Below are positions 1 through 25,827 of a DNA stretch of 64,000 nucleotides, piece after piece (position 1 is the stretch's first letter; every line of letters begins with the position of its first letter). The stretch covers positions 8,559,501-8,623,500 of the forward strand of contig NZ_AP018365.1 in assembly GCF_016756395.1 (NCBI RefSeq). Direction: 5' to 3'. The stretch is from Streptomyces sp. SN-593. GTDB lineage: Bacteria; Actinomycetota; Actinomycetes; Streptomycetales; Streptomycetaceae. The notes under the pieces were generated by a model. It did not search any database and was not told the origin of the DNA. It was given only the letters and a program-made list of their open reading frames with translations. Position numbers and translations under genes: made by a program.

Positions 1-17322
<17,322 letters not shown>

Positions 17323-17328
17323 GACGCC

Positions 17329-18099
17329 ATGGACGACATCGCGCGGCCGCCGGCCGCCCCTCCCGGACCGCAGCCCGCCCCCGCACCGGCGCCCGCCAGT
17401 GCCCCCGCACCGGCGCCCGCCGGGCTGATACGGGACCTGCTGCCGTCCTGCGCGGTGTCGGTGGACCTGTTCGGCGACGTCCTGGACGGTGAGCGGCACC
17501 CCGAGGCGCGGCTGTTCCCCGAGGAGGAGGCGGCGATCGCGAAGGCGGTCGACAAGCGGCGCCGCGAGTTCACCACCGTACGGTTCTGCGCCCGGCGCGC
17601 GCTGGCCGGGCTCGGGTACGGCCCGGTGCCGTTCGTCCCCGGCGAGCGCGGCGCGCCGAGCTGGCCGTCCGGTGTGGTCGGGAGCATGACCCACTGCGAC
17701 GGGTACCGGGCCGCGACCGTCGCGCCCGGCACGGAGGTCGCGTCGCTCGGCATCGACGCCGAGCCGGCCCTCCCGCTGCCGCAGGGCGTGTTCGACGTGG
17801 TGACCATCGAGGCGGAGCACGGGCGGCTCGACGCGCTCGCGCGCACCCGCCCCGACGTTCCCTGGGACCGGCTGCTGTTCTGCGCCAAGGAGGCCGTCTA
17901 CAAGGCGTGGTTCCCGCTCACCCGGCGCTGGCTCGGCTTCGAGGAAGCCCATGTGACACTCCGTGAGGACGGCGGGTTCACGGCGCGGCTGCTCGTTCCC
18001 GGACCGACGGTCGGCGGCCGGCAACTGGACGGGTTCACCGGCCGGTGGCTGGTGCGCGACGGCATCGCGGCCACCGCCGTGGTCGTGGCGCACCCGTAG
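17329..18099 (+). CDS. Sfp/EntD-type 4'-phosphopantetheinyl transferase
   Basis: Transfers phosphopantetheine from CoA to the ACP serines, turning the PKS carriers into holo form; cytoplasmic. 256 residues. After a Pro/Ala-rich N-terminal stretch (residues ~5-31) come the EntD-like N-terminal part, the GSMTHC segment, the Mg-binding LGIDAE motif (Asp 143, Glu 145) and the FCAKEAVYKAWFP motif (Lys 187, Glu 188), which together define the family. The ATG lies 6 bases after the PKS1 stop with no good Shine-Dalgarno of its own, suggesting translational coupling to the PKS. No Met or strong alternative start follows before the conserved region, so the first ATG is kept. A cluster-borne PPTase probably serves this pathway, although Sfp-type enzymes are often broad. 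Confidence 0.93.
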   Translation: MDDIARPPAAPPGPQPAPAPAPASAPAPAPAGLIRDLLPSCAVSVDLFGDVLDGERHPEARLFPEEEAAIAKAVDKRRREFTTVRFCARRALAGLGYGPVPFVPGERGAPSWPSGVVGSMTHCDGYRAATVAPGTEVASLGIDAEPALPLPQGVFDVVTIEAEHGRLDALARTRPDVPWDRLLFCAKEAVYKAWFPLTRRWLGFEEAHVTLREDGGFTARLLVPGPTVGGRQLDGFTGRWLVRDGIAATAVVVAHP

Positions 18100-18133
18100 G
18101 CCGCCCGGGCCCGAGCGGCAGGGACAGCAGGAA

Positions 18134-18180
18134 GGGCCGCGGCCCGCGACCTCCCGAAGGAGGCACGCGGGCCGCGGCCC
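18134..18180. terminator. Bidirectional hairpin between convergent genes
   Basis: A perfect 15-base inverted repeat (18134-18148 with 18166-18180) encloses a second 5-bp stem (18050s equivalent: 18150-18154 with 18159-18163) capped by a CGAA tetraloop. It sits between the convergent PPTase and thioesterase genes and can fold on either transcript. There is no T-tract, as is common for actinobacterial terminators. Confidence 0.75.
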
Positions 18181-18216
18181 GTGCCCGGACATCCCGGGCG
18201 CCGTCGCGTGCCGCGA

Positions 18217-18975
18217 CTACTGCACCGGGGCGGAGCGCCCGCTCAGGTGCCCGCGCAGCAGCGCGATGATCGGTGCGATGTGCTGGCTGAGGAAGAAGTG
18301 CCCGCCCGGGTACACCTCGAACTCGAAGCCGCCGGTGGTGTGCGCCTCCCACGTCCTGGCCTCGTCCAGCGTGGTCTTGGGATCGTTGTCGCCGGTCAGC
18401 ACGGTGATGGGGCTGCTCACGGTCACCGACGGGTCGCAGCCGTAGAGCTCGGCGACCTGGTAGTCGGCGCGCAGCGCCGGCAGCGCGGCCCGCATCAGCT
18501 CCTCGTCTTCAAGCAGGACGGACACGGTGCCCTCGCCCGCCCGCAGTTCGGCGATCAGACCGGCGTCGTCGAGCCGGTGCAGCGCCTCGTCCCGGTGGGT
18601 GGACGGCCCGCGGCGCCCGGACGCGACGATCCGGGCCGGCGGCCGCCCGCCCGCCTCCAGCCGGCGGGCCACCTCGAACGCGAGGATGGCGCCGAGGCTG
18701 TGGCCGAACAGCGTCAACGGAAGATCGTCCTCCGCCGCCAGGATCTCCGCCACCCGGTCGGCGAGCACGGACATCTCGGTGATCGGCGGCTCGCTGCGGC
18801 GGTCCTGGCGGCCCGGGTACTGCACGGCGACGACGTCGAACTCCTTGCCGAGCGCCAGCGACACCGGGCGGAAGTAGGGCGCCGACCCACCCGCGTGCGG
18901 GAGGCAGACGAGGCGCGCGGTGGGGGCCTGTGCGGGCACGTAGCGGCGGCACCATTGATTTTCCACGGATGACAT
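18217..18975 (-). CDS. Type II thioesterase (alpha/beta hydrolase)
   Basis: Stand-alone editing thioesterase of the kind found in PKS and NRPS clusters: it hydrolyses aberrant acyl groups from stalled carrier domains. 252 residues from the ATG at 18975. Motifs include LPHAGGSAPYF near the N-terminus, nucleophile Ser93 in FGHSLG, Asp in VLTGDNDPKT and His in YPGGHFFLSQH, forming the Ser-Asp-His triad. I chose 18975 because GGAG lies 7 bases upstream and the protein then begins like its relatives (MSSVENQW). A GTG 63 bases further up would add an unconserved basic tail. Divergently transcribed from the ABC exporter genes across a 443-base spacer, and convergent with the PPTase. Confidence 0.94.
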   Translation of the reverse strand: MSSVENQWCRRYVPAQAPTARLVCLPHAGGSAPYFRPVSLALGKEFDVVAVQYPGRQDRRSEPPITEMSVLADRVAEILAAEDDLPLTLFGHSLGAILAFEVARRLEAGGRPPARIVASGRRGPSTHRDEALHRLDDAGLIAELRAGEGTVSVLLEDEELMRAALPALRADYQVAELYGCDPSVTVSSPITVLTGDNDPKTTLDEARTWEAHTTGGFEFEVYPGGHFFLSQHIAPIIALLRGHLSGRSAPVQ

Positions 18976-19418
18976 GCTGCTCCATCGTCGGGTTCGGCTG
19001 TCCGCCGCAAGATAACAAGGCGGTGGACGGCGGCACACCCGGCAGTTGGCCGGAGATCATCGCCCCCGCGTGCGGATCGGAGCGGACCGCGCAGCTCACG
19101 GCCGTGCCACCGGGCCGCCGTGGCGCCGCAGTTGAACTTCGAATGTCCGGGACCGTGCCGCACCCCGCGACGGCGCGGCCCCCGGACCCGCGCGGCAGCG
19201 GCACCCGTCCGACCGCCGACGCGGCAGCGGTTGAACACGGGGCCAGATCAGGGCAGGTCATCGTACGATCAGTGCGCCCGGTCGGGCAGGGGCGCGGCGC
19301 GGGATCGATCGCCGGGTAACGGCACTCCTACGGCTGTTCGCCCCCTCTCGCATGTGGATCGCGACGTGGACGAGCGCTGCCCTGCGGCGTTCGCGGACTG
19401 CGGAAGGAGACGTCTGCC
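18976..19418. other. Divergent intergenic region between thioesterase and exporter genes
   Basis: 443 bases with no convincing gene. It must hold the promoters for both directions. It contains two sequences equal to one half of the StrR-family operator: CAGTTGAAC at 19129-19137 and CGGTTGAAC at 19228-19236. A 10-base palindrome ATCGTACGAT lies near 19260. I see no clear -35/-10 pair. Confidence 0.5.
19207..19236. promoter_or_regulatory. Weak StrR-type operator candidate upstream of the ABC exporter
   Basis: Right arm CGGTTGAAC (19228-19236) matches CRGTYGAAC fully. Left arm GTCCGACCG (19207-19215) matches GTTCRACTG at 7 of 9 positions, but the spacer is 12 rather than 11. It is listed because stronger sites exist elsewhere in the window. 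Confidence 0.25.
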
Positions 19419-21155
19419 ATGGCCGTGGTCCGGCTGCTGCGCGGGTTCCTCCGGCCGCACGCGCGCGGCCTCGCGCTGATCGTCGCGCTGGTCGCGGTCC
19501 AGGTCGCCGGCAACCTCTACCTTCCCGGCCTCAACGCCGACATCATCGACGACGGCGTGCTGGTGGGGGACGGCGGCCACATCTGGCGCGCGGGCGCGGT
19601 GATGCTCGCCGTCGCGCTCGCGGTCAGCCTCGCCGCGTCCCTCGCCGTCCACGTCGCGTCGCGGGTGTCCATGGCGGTCGGCGCGTCGGTGCGCGAGACC
19701 GTCTACCGGCGGGTGCTGGCGCTGTCCGAGCAGGAACTGGGCCGTTTCGGCATCCCCACACTGGTCACCCGCAACGTCAACGACGTGCAGCAGGTGCAGC
19801 TCTTCCTGCAGATGGCGCTCAACCTCCTGCTCCTGTCGGTGGCCACCGGTGCCGGCGCCCTGGTGATGGCCGTCTGGTACGGCCCCCGGCTGTCGCTGCT
19901 GGTGGTGGCGACGCTGCTGGTCATGGCGGTGATCGTCGGGATCATGCTGCTGCTGGTGGTGCCGCTCTTCCGGTCGGTGCAGGACAAGATCGACCGGCTG
20001 AACCGGCTGGTGCGCGAGCAGATCACCGGCGCCCGCGTCGTCCGCGCCTTCCTGCGCACCGGCGACGAGGCCGCGCGCCACCGCGAGGTCAACGACGACA
20101 TGACCCGCACCGCGCTGCGCGCCAACCGGGTCTTCGCCGTGGTGCTCCCCGCGGTGCTCGGCCTGGTCAACCTGACCAGCGTCGCCCTGACCTGGTTCGG
20201 CGGCCGGCTGGTCGGCTCGGGCACGATGTCCGTCGGCGATCTGACGGCCTTTCAGGTCTACATCCTCCAGGTGCTGCTCTACATGGGGATCGGGGTCAGC
20301 GTCGTCATCCTGCTGCCCCGGGCGGTGGCCGGCGCCGAGCGGATCACCGAGGTGATCGAGGCGCGCCCAGGCACCGCCGACCCGGCCCGGCCGGTCACGC
20401 CCGCGACGGCCACCGGCACCGTGGAGTTCCGCGACGTGTCCTTCGGCTACCCCGGCGCCCGGCGTCCCGCGCTCACCGGTCTGACCCTCACGATCCGCCC
20501 CGGGCGCACCACCGCCGTCGTCGGCCGTACCGGCAGCGGCAAGACCACCCTGCTCCACCTCGTCCTGCGGTTCTGCGAGGCGACCGGCGGCACCGTCGCG
20601 GTGAACGGCACCGACGTCCGGCAGCAGGCCGCCGAGGAGCTGTGGGCCGGGATCGGCCTGGTGCCGCAGACCGCGTTCCTGTTCGCCGGCAGCGTCGCGG
20701 AGAACCTGCGGATGGCCCGGCCCGACGCCACCGACGAGCAACTGTGGCACGCCCTTGAGGTCGCCCAGGCCCTGGAGTTCGTCGCCGCCATGCCCGGCGG
20801 GCTCGACGCGCCGATCGAGCAGGGCGGGCGCAACGTCTCCGGCGGGCAGCGCCAGCGGCTGGCCATCGCCCGCGCGCTGCTGCGCCGGCCCCGCCTGTAC
20901 GTCTTCGACGACTGCTTCTCCGCGCTCGACCCGGCCACCGAGGCGCGGCTGCGCGCCGCCCTGCGGGCCGAGACCGGCGACGCGGCCGTGCTGGTCACGA
21001 CGCAGCGCGCGGCCACCATCACGGCCGCCGACGACATCGTGGTGCTGGACAACGGCACGGTCGCGGGACACGGCAGCCACGCCCGGCTGATCGAGAGCTG
21101 CGCGCCGTACCGGGAGATCGTCATGGCGCAGCCGGACGCCGGGGCCGCCGCGTGA
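19419..21155 (+). CDS. ABC exporter half-transporter, degenerate ATPase site subunit
   Basis: Half-size exporter of the MDR/LmrC type: about six membrane helices (residues ~15-310) followed by an ATPase domain (~340-578). Walker A is GRTGSGKTT and the signature VSGGQRQR is intact. Walker B reads VFDDCFSALD, with Asp in place of the catalytic Glu, and the H-loop reads VTTQRA, with Gln in place of His. These two changes mark the non-catalytic subunit of heterodimeric exporters. Its stop overlaps the GTG start of the next gene by 4 bases, and the neighbour has the complementary pattern, so the two almost certainly pair. Probable role is export of the polyketide, or self-protection. The start ATG follows GGAAGGAG at a normal distance. 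Confidence 0.93.
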   Translation: MAVVRLLRGFLRPHARGLALIVALVAVQVAGNLYLPGLNADIIDDGVLVGDGGHIWRAGAVMLAVALAVSLAASLAVHVASRVSMAVGASVRETVYRRVLALSEQELGRFGIPTLVTRNVNDVQQVQLFLQMALNLLLLSVATGAGALVMAVWYGPRLSLLVVATLLVMAVIVGIMLLLVVPLFRSVQDKIDRLNRLVREQITGARVVRAFLRTGDEAARHREVNDDMTRTALRANRVFAVVLPAVLGLVNLTSVALTWFGGRLVGSGTMSVGDLTAFQVYILQVLLYMGIGVSVVILLPRAVAGAERITEVIEARPGTADPARPVTPATATGTVEFRDVSFGYPGARRPALTGLTLTIRPGRTTAVVGRTGSGKTTLLHLVLRFCEATGGTVAVNGTDVRQQAAEELWAGIGLVPQTAFLFAGSVAENLRMARPDATDEQLWHALEVAQALEFVAAMPGGLDAPIEQGGRNVSGGQRQRLAIARALLRRPRLYVFDDCFSALDPATEARLRAALRAETGDAAVLVTTQRAATITAADDIVVLDNGTVAGHGSHARLIESCAPYREIVMAQPDAGAAA

Positions 21156-24100
21156 ACACCCCGGCCGGAGGCGCCGCGGCCCCGGACACCCCCGCCGGCC
21201 TCCCGCCCCTGCCCGAGGGCCCGACCGTACCCGCCACCTCCGGCGTACCCGCCACCTCCGTGGGGGCGGCCGGGAGCACGGGCAGCCCTGAGCGTGCAGG
21301 AGGCGACGACGGCCGCCCCGACCTCCCCGCCGCCCCCGCGCCCGGCACCTCGGGGCGGTCGGTCCGCTCCGTCCTCCTGGCCGGCGAACGCCTCCGGCTG
21401 TTCCTCGTCGCCCTCTTCGGCACCGGCTCGGTCGCCTGCCTCGTGGCCGGCCCGATCCTGCTCGGCACCGCCACGAACATCCTCTTCAGCGGCGTGATCG
21501 GCGCCCGCCTGCCCGCTGGGCAGAGCAAGGCCCGGGCGGTCGCCGACCTGCGCGCCCACGGCCACGACCACCTCGCCGCGATGGCCGCGACGATGGACGT
21601 GGTGCCCGGCGCCCCGGTGGACCTCGGCCGGCTCGGCCGGGTGCTGCTGGCGGCGGCGGGCGTGTTCCTGCTCGGCGCGCTGCTGGGCTGGGCCCAGAAC
21701 CACCTGATGGCCGGGGTCGCCATGCGGGTGGTGCACCGCCTGCGCGAGGCGGTCACGGCCAAGCTCCACCGGCTGCCGCTGCGCTACTTCGACCGCCACC
21801 CGCACGGCGAGATCCTCAGCCGCGTCACCAACGACATCGACAACGTCACCACCGCCCTCCAGGAGGGCCCGAGCCCGCTGCTCACCTCGGTGCTGACGGT
21901 GCTCGGGCTGCTGGGCGTGATGTTCTGGCTCTCCCCGGTGCTGGCCGTCGCCTCCCTGGTGAGCATCCCGCTGCTGATCGCGGCCCTGCTCGCGCTCGCG
22001 CGGCGCGCGGCCACCTGGTTCGCCCGGCAGTGGAAGCTCACCGGCGAGCTGAACGCGCTGGTCGAGGAGGGGCACACCGGGCACGCACTGGTCCTCGCCT
22101 TCGGGCGGCGGGCGGTGCGGATCGCCGAGTTCGGGCGCCGTAACGACGCGCTGCGCGAGGCGGGGTTCCGCGGCCAGTACCTGTCCGGGCTGACGCTGCC
22201 CACGGTGCTGTTCGTCGGCAACCTCAACTACGTGGTGATCGCGGTGCTCGGCGGCTACCGGGTGAGCACCGGCGCGATCTCGCTCGGCGTGGTCCAGGCG
22301 TTCATCCAGTTCTCCCGGCGCTTCACCCTGCCGGTCGCCCAGGTCGCCGGACAGGTCGGCCTGATCCAGTCCGGGCAGGCGTCCGCGGCCCGCGTCCTCG
22401 AACTGCTCGACGAGCCCGAGGAGCCCGCCACCGGCACCGCCACCGCGCGGCCCACCGAGCCGTACGGCCCGGGCCGCGGCCCCGGCGGCCACCGGGTGGA
22501 ACTGCGCGGCGTGTCCTTCCGCTACGAGCCGGACCGGCCGCTGATCGAGGACCTCAGCCTGGTCGCCGAGCCCGGCACCACCGTCGCGATCGTCGGCCCG
22601 ACCGGCGCCGGCAAGACCACCCTGGTCAACCTGCTGATGCGCTTCTACGAGGCCGACGGCGGCAGCATCCTGCTGGACGGCACCGACTACCGGGACCTGA
22701 CGAGGGAACAGGTCCGGCGGCGCTTCGGCATGGTGCTCCAGGACACCTGGCTGTTCGCCGGCACCATCGCGGAGAACATCGGCTACGGCCGCCGCGACGC
22801 GACACGCGAGGAGATCGTGGCCGCGGCGAGGTCCGCCCACGTCGACGACTTCGTCGGCTCGCTGCCCGACGGCTACGACACCGCCCTCGACGAGGACGCG
22901 TCGGTGCTCTCCGCCGGACAGCGCCAACTGCTCACCATCGCCCGGGCGTTCCTCGCCGACCCGGGGGTGCTCATCCTCGACGAGGCGACCAGCAGCGTGG
23001 ACCTCAGCACCGAGGCGATGATCCGCGACGCGATGGACAAGCTCCGGCACGGCCGGACTGGCTTCGTCATCGCGCACCGGCTGTCCACGGTGCGCGACGC
23101 GGACCTCATCGTCGTCATCGACGCGGGCCGCGTCGTCGAGCAGGGCACGCACGACGAACTCCTGGCCCGGCGCGGTGCCTACCACCACCTGCACGCCGGC
23201 CAGTCGGTGGACCGGACGGAGGTCCCACAAGAAAGGTGCTCGATGCCGACATCCGATGCCCCGCAGTCGCCGCCGCGGGAGGAACCCGCACCGCGGCCGG
23301 CGACGGCCCAGCCGACCGCGCCGCCCGAGAGCGCGCCGCCGTCGGCTGCGGCCGCGGCCGCGCAGTCCGTGGCGACGGCGACCGCCCTGCCCGACGCCCC
23401 GCCGCCCGAGACCGCGGCACCGCGTGACGCCGGCCCGCGGGCGGCCGGTCCGGCCACCGGCAGGCGCGAGCCCGAAGCACTCGACCGGCGGGTCGTCTGG
23501 GTCTCCGTGGCCGTCTTCGCCCTGCTCCTGGGGCTCGCGAGCCGCTACGGCTACTTCGTCGACGAGCTGTACTTCCTGGACACCCTGCACCACCTGTCCG
23601 CCAGCTACGTCGACCAGCCCGCGCTGGCGCCGCTGCTCATGCGGGTGGAGGTGGCCTTGTTCGGCACCTCGGTCACCGCGATCCGCGTCCTTCCGGCGCT
23701 CGCCGCGGCGGCCACCGTACTGGTCGGCGGCCTGACCGCACGCGAGTTCGGGGGCACCCGCCGCGCCCAGTTCGTCACCGCGCTCGGTGTCGGCACCATG
23801 CCGGTGCTGCTCTCCAGCGCCCACGTCGCCAACACCACCTCCTACGACCTGCTCGCCTGGGCCGCGTTCGCGCTGGTGGCCCTGAAGGTCGAGCGCACCG
23901 GCGAGCAGCGCTGGTGGCTGGCCGGGGGAGTGGTGCTCGGCCTCGGCATGACCGACAGCCGGCTCATCGCCTCCTTCGCCCTCACCCTCGTCATCGGGCT
24001 GCTGATCACCGGCGGCCGCTCCCTCGTGCTCAACCGCTGGGCTCTGGCCGGCGGCGTGATCACGGTGCTCTTCGCCCTCCCCGACCTGTGGTGGCAGACC

Positions 24101-24949
24101 CGGCACGACTGGGCCGGCCTCACCTTCACCCACACCCTCAACCAGCAGAACGGCGGCGCCGGCAACATCTCCACCTGGATCATCGGGCAACTGCTGCTGG
24201 TGACCCTCGCCCTGCTGTGGGTGTGGATGGTCGGCGTGCGCCACATGTGGCGCAGCGGCAACCCGATGTGGAAGGCGCTGATCTGGTCGTACGCCATCCT
24301 GTTCGTGCTGTTCGCCGCCACCACCGGGGCACGCATCTACTACCTGGCCGGCGCGTACGTCTTCCTGCTCGCCGCCGGCGCCGTCGCCCTCGACGGCTGG
24401 CTGGAGGTGCGCCGACGGCGCATCGTGCTGACCGCCGCCTCCGTGGTGACCACCGCGCTGATGCTCGTCGTGGGCCTGCCGCTGCTGCCGGTGAACGACA
24501 TCGGATGGACCTACGGCGTCAACCGCAACCTCGGAGACACCGTCGGCTGGCCGCAGCTCGTGGCGTCGGTCGACACCGCGTGGCACGACCTGCCGGCCGA
24601 GCAGCGCGCCTCCGCCGTGATCTACACGCAGAACGACGGCGAGGCCGGCGCCATCAACCACCTCGGCAGGGACCTGCCGACGGCGGTGAGCGCCCAGAAC
24701 ACCAACTGGTGGTGGGGGCCGGGCAACCCGAAGGCGACCACGGTGCTGGCCGTCGTGCCCGGGCCGGTCGGCGGGAAGGGCTACGCGGCCGACCTGCGCA
24801 AGGACTTCGGCAGCGTCCGCGAGGTCGGCCGACTCAGCAACCCCTACGACATCCACAACAAGGAGTACGGCGGCCACATCTACGTGTGCACCGACCCGCG
24901 CGAGCCGTGGGGCGAGCTGTGGAAGTCGCTGCTGCACTACGCGACATGA
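21152..24949 (+). CDS. ABC exporter subunit in frame with a GT-C membrane glycosyltransferase (fusion)
   Basis: One open frame of 1265 residues. Residues 1-697 are a half ABC exporter: a Pro/Ala-rich N-terminus (~1-65), six membrane helices, Walker A GPTGAGKTT, Walker B LILDEATSSVD with catalytic Glu, and H-loop IAHRLST. Its signature is LSAGQ instead of LSGGQ. With the upstream subunit this gives one competent and one degenerate ATP site. Residues 698-1265 are a different protein type: a Pro/Ala-rich linker (~80 residues), then a polytopic GT-C domain with DEL near the first loop (VDELYF) and DQPAL, resembling ArnT/PMT family enzymes that use polyprenyl-phosphate sugars. No stop codon separates the halves, yet a good Shine-Dalgarno and ATG occur at the junction (23231-23245). 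It may therefore make a fusion, a separate transferase, or both. Confidence 0.85.
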   Translation: MNTPAGGAAAPDTPAGLPPLPEGPTVPATSGVPATSVGAAGSTGSPERAGGDDGRPDLPAAPAPGTSGRSVRSVLLAGERLRLFLVALFGTGSVACLVAGPILLGTATNILFSGVIGARLPAGQSKARAVADLRAHGHDHLAAMAATMDVVPGAPVDLGRLGRVLLAAAGVFLLGALLGWAQNHLMAGVAMRVVHRLREAVTAKLHRLPLRYFDRHPHGEILSRVTNDIDNVTTALQEGPSPLLTSVLTVLGLLGVMFWLSPVLAVASLVSIPLLIAALLALARRAATWFARQWKLTGELNALVEEGHTGHALVLAFGRRAVRIAEFGRRNDALREAGFRGQYLSGLTLPTVLFVGNLNYVVIAVLGGYRVSTGAISLGVVQAFIQFSRRFTLPVAQVAGQVGLIQSGQASAARVLELLDEPEEPATGTATARPTEPYGPGRGPGGHRVELRGVSFRYEPDRPLIEDLSLVAEPGTTVAIVGPTGAGKTTLVNLLMRFYEADGGSILLDGTDYRDLTREQVRRRFGMVLQDTWLFAGTIAENIGYGRRDATREEIVAAARSAHVDDFVGSLPDGYDTALDEDASVLSAGQRQLLTIARAFLADPGVLILDEATSSVDLSTEAMIRDAMDKLRHGRTGFVIAHRLSTVRDADLIVVIDAGRVVEQGTHDELLARRGAYHHLHAGQSVDRTEVPQERCSMPTSDAPQSPPREEPAPRPATAQPTAPPESAPPSAAAAAAQSVATATALPDAPPPETAAPRDAGPRAAGPATGRREPEALDRRVVWVSVAVFALLLGLASRYGYFVDELYFLDTLHHLSASYVDQPALAPLLMRVEVALFGTSVTAIRVLPALAAAATVLVGGLTAREFGGTRRAQFVTALGVGTMPVLLSSAHVANTTSYDLLAWAAFALVALKVERTGEQRWWLAGGVVLGLGMTDSRLIASFALTLVIGLLITGGRSLVLNRWALAGGVITVLFALPDLWWQTRHDWAGLTFTHTLNQQNGGAGNISTWIIGQLLLVTLALLWVWMVGVRHMWRSGNPMWKALIWSYAILFVLFAATTGARIYYLAGAYVFLLAAGAVALDGWLEVRRRRIVLTAASVVTTALMLVVGLPLLPVNDIGWTYGVNRNLGDTVGWPQLVASVDTAWHDLPAEQRASAVIYTQNDGEAGAINHLGRDLPTAVSAQNTNWWWGPGNPKATTVLAVVPGPVGGKGYAADLRKDFGSVREVGRLSNPYDIHNKEYGGHIYVCTDPREPWGELWKSLLHYAT
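23229..23236 (+). promoter_or_regulatory. Internal Shine-Dalgarno for the glycosyltransferase part
   Basis: AAGAAAGG ends 6 bases before the in-frame ATG at 23243, exactly where ABC-exporter homology ends and the linker of the glycosyltransferase begins. This is the expected ribosome site of a formerly separate gene. Confidence 0.6.
23243..24949 (+). CDS. Alternative product: GT-C (ArnT/PMT-like) glycosyltransferase from internal ATG
   Basis: If translation starts at the internal ATG, the product is 568 residues: a disordered Pro/Ala tail (1-82), then about ten hydrophobic helices and a C-terminal ~130-residue extracytoplasmic domain. Asp107-Glu108 in the first loop (YFVDELYF) match the acidic pair needed for catalysis in GT-C enzymes. 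Family knowledge: such enzymes move a sugar from a lipid-phosphate donor onto an acceptor on the outer face of the membrane. The genes for a decaprenyl-phospho-arabinose donor nearby (UbiA, PAP2, DprE1, DprE2) point to D-arabinose as the sugar, which is inference. It overlaps the previous entry by design; which form is made cannot be settled from sequence. Confidence 0.55.
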   Translation: MPTSDAPQSPPREEPAPRPATAQPTAPPESAPPSAAAAAAQSVATATALPDAPPPETAAPRDAGPRAAGPATGRREPEALDRRVVWVSVAVFALLLGLASRYGYFVDELYFLDTLHHLSASYVDQPALAPLLMRVEVALFGTSVTAIRVLPALAAAATVLVGGLTAREFGGTRRAQFVTALGVGTMPVLLSSAHVANTTSYDLLAWAAFALVALKVERTGEQRWWLAGGVVLGLGMTDSRLIASFALTLVIGLLITGGRSLVLNRWALAGGVITVLFALPDLWWQTRHDWAGLTFTHTLNQQNGGAGNISTWIIGQLLLVTLALLWVWMVGVRHMWRSGNPMWKALIWSYAILFVLFAATTGARIYYLAGAYVFLLAAGAVALDGWLEVRRRRIVLTAASVVTTALMLVVGLPLLPVNDIGWTYGVNRNLGDTVGWPQLVASVDTAWHDLPAEQRASAVIYTQNDGEAGAINHLGRDLPTAVSAQNTNWWWGPGNPKATTVLAVVPGPVGGKGYAADLRKDFGSVREVGRLSNPYDIHNKEYGGHIYVCTDPREPWGELWKSLLHYAT

Positions 24950-25257
24950 CCGGGCGCGGCGGCGGTCCGGGCGGGCACCGGTCCACCCGTACCGCCGCCG
25001 ACTCCCGTGCGCCCGGGCCCCGTTGGGCGGAGCCCCCGCGCACCGGGACCCGTGGACCGGAGCGCGGCGGCCGAGCCGGCCGACGCGCCGACCCCACGAC
25101 GTCCTGATCCCACGACGTTTCGACCCCCGTCACCCCTGCCTCGGCCCTTCCAGGCCACCACGCTCCACCGGCCCCCTCCCCGGCTCCGCGCCGGGCGGGC
25201 CCGTCCCGACCGCCTCCGGGCATCCGCGCACGACGAACCCCCGAAGGAGCGCACGCG
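24950..25257. other. Intergenic, no gene seen
   Basis: 308 very GC-rich bases between the glycosyltransferase and the PAP2 gene. The only element I can support is the ribosome site GAAGGAG at 25243-25249. An open frame from 25007 runs into the UbiA gene, but the upstream part is Pro/Arg-rich noise. Confidence 0.5.
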
Positions 25258-25827
25258 ATGGAAGTGTCAGGGCCGGGGCCCGCGCCGGGCCCGGCGGACG
25301 ACCCGCGCCGGCCGCTCGCCGCGGCCGACCGCCGCCTGCTCGCGGCCGCCCGCGCGCTCGGCGACGTATCGCCGGTGGCCCGGGCCGCCCGCGGGCTGTC
25401 CACGGCAGGCGACCACGGCGCCGTGTGGCTCGCCGCCGGCCTGGCCGCGGCCGCCCTCGACCCGCACCGGCGCGGCCCGTGGCTGCGCGCCACCGCGCTG
25501 GTGGCCGGCGCGCACCTGGGCAGCATGGCGGTCAAGCGGATCGTCCGCCGGCCCCGGCCCGAACCGCCGGGCGGCCCGCTGGTCCGCACCGCCGGACGCC
25601 ACAGCTTCCCCAGCTCGCACGCCGCCTCCGCGGCGGCCGCGGCGGTCGCCTTCCGCTCCCTGGCGCCCTGCCCGCCCGCCGTGGCGGCGGCGGCCCTGGG
25701 GATGTGCGCCTCGCGGCTGGTCGTCGGCGTCCACTACCCCTCGGACGTCCTCGCCGGTGCCGCGTTCGGCGCGGTCGCCGCGACCCTCGGCCGAACCTGG
25801 GCGACGGGCGAGGCGCGCCATGGCTGA
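25258..25827 (+). CDS. PAP2-family phosphatase, probable decaprenyl-phospho-phosphoribose phosphatase
   Basis: Small membrane phosphatase of 189 residues with all three PAP2 motifs: KRIVRRPRP, SFPSSHA and SRLVVGVHYPSD (catalytic His and Asp). GAAGGAG lies 8 bases before the ATG. Its 3' end overlaps the UbiA-type gene by 8 bases, so they are coupled. In mycobacteria an equivalent small PAP2 protein (Rv3807c) adjoins the UbiA phosphoribosyltransferase Rv3806c and is held to remove the 5-phosphate of decaprenyl-phospho-phosphoribose. The same pairing here supports that role; the family assignment is firm, the substrate inferred. Confidence 0.88.
   Translation: MEVSGPGPAPGPADDPRRPLAAADRRLLAAARALGDVSPVARAARGLSTAGDHGAVWLAAGLAAAALDPHRRGPWLRATALVAGAHLGSMAVKRIVRRPRPEPPGGPLVRTAGRHSFPSSHAASAAAAAVAFRSLAPCPPAVAAAALGMCASRLVVGVHYPSDVLAGAAFGAVAATLGRTWATGEARHG

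Noticed and set aside
18976..19038. Upstream GTG start for the thioesterase at 19038
   Set aside because: Adds 21 unconserved residues; the ATG at 18975 has GGAG at good spacing and gives the family N-terminus.
25007..25819. UbiA frame extended upstream to 25007
   Set aside because: The extension overlaps the PAP2 gene in another frame and is Pro/Arg-rich; the UbiA family starts close to the ATG at 25820.
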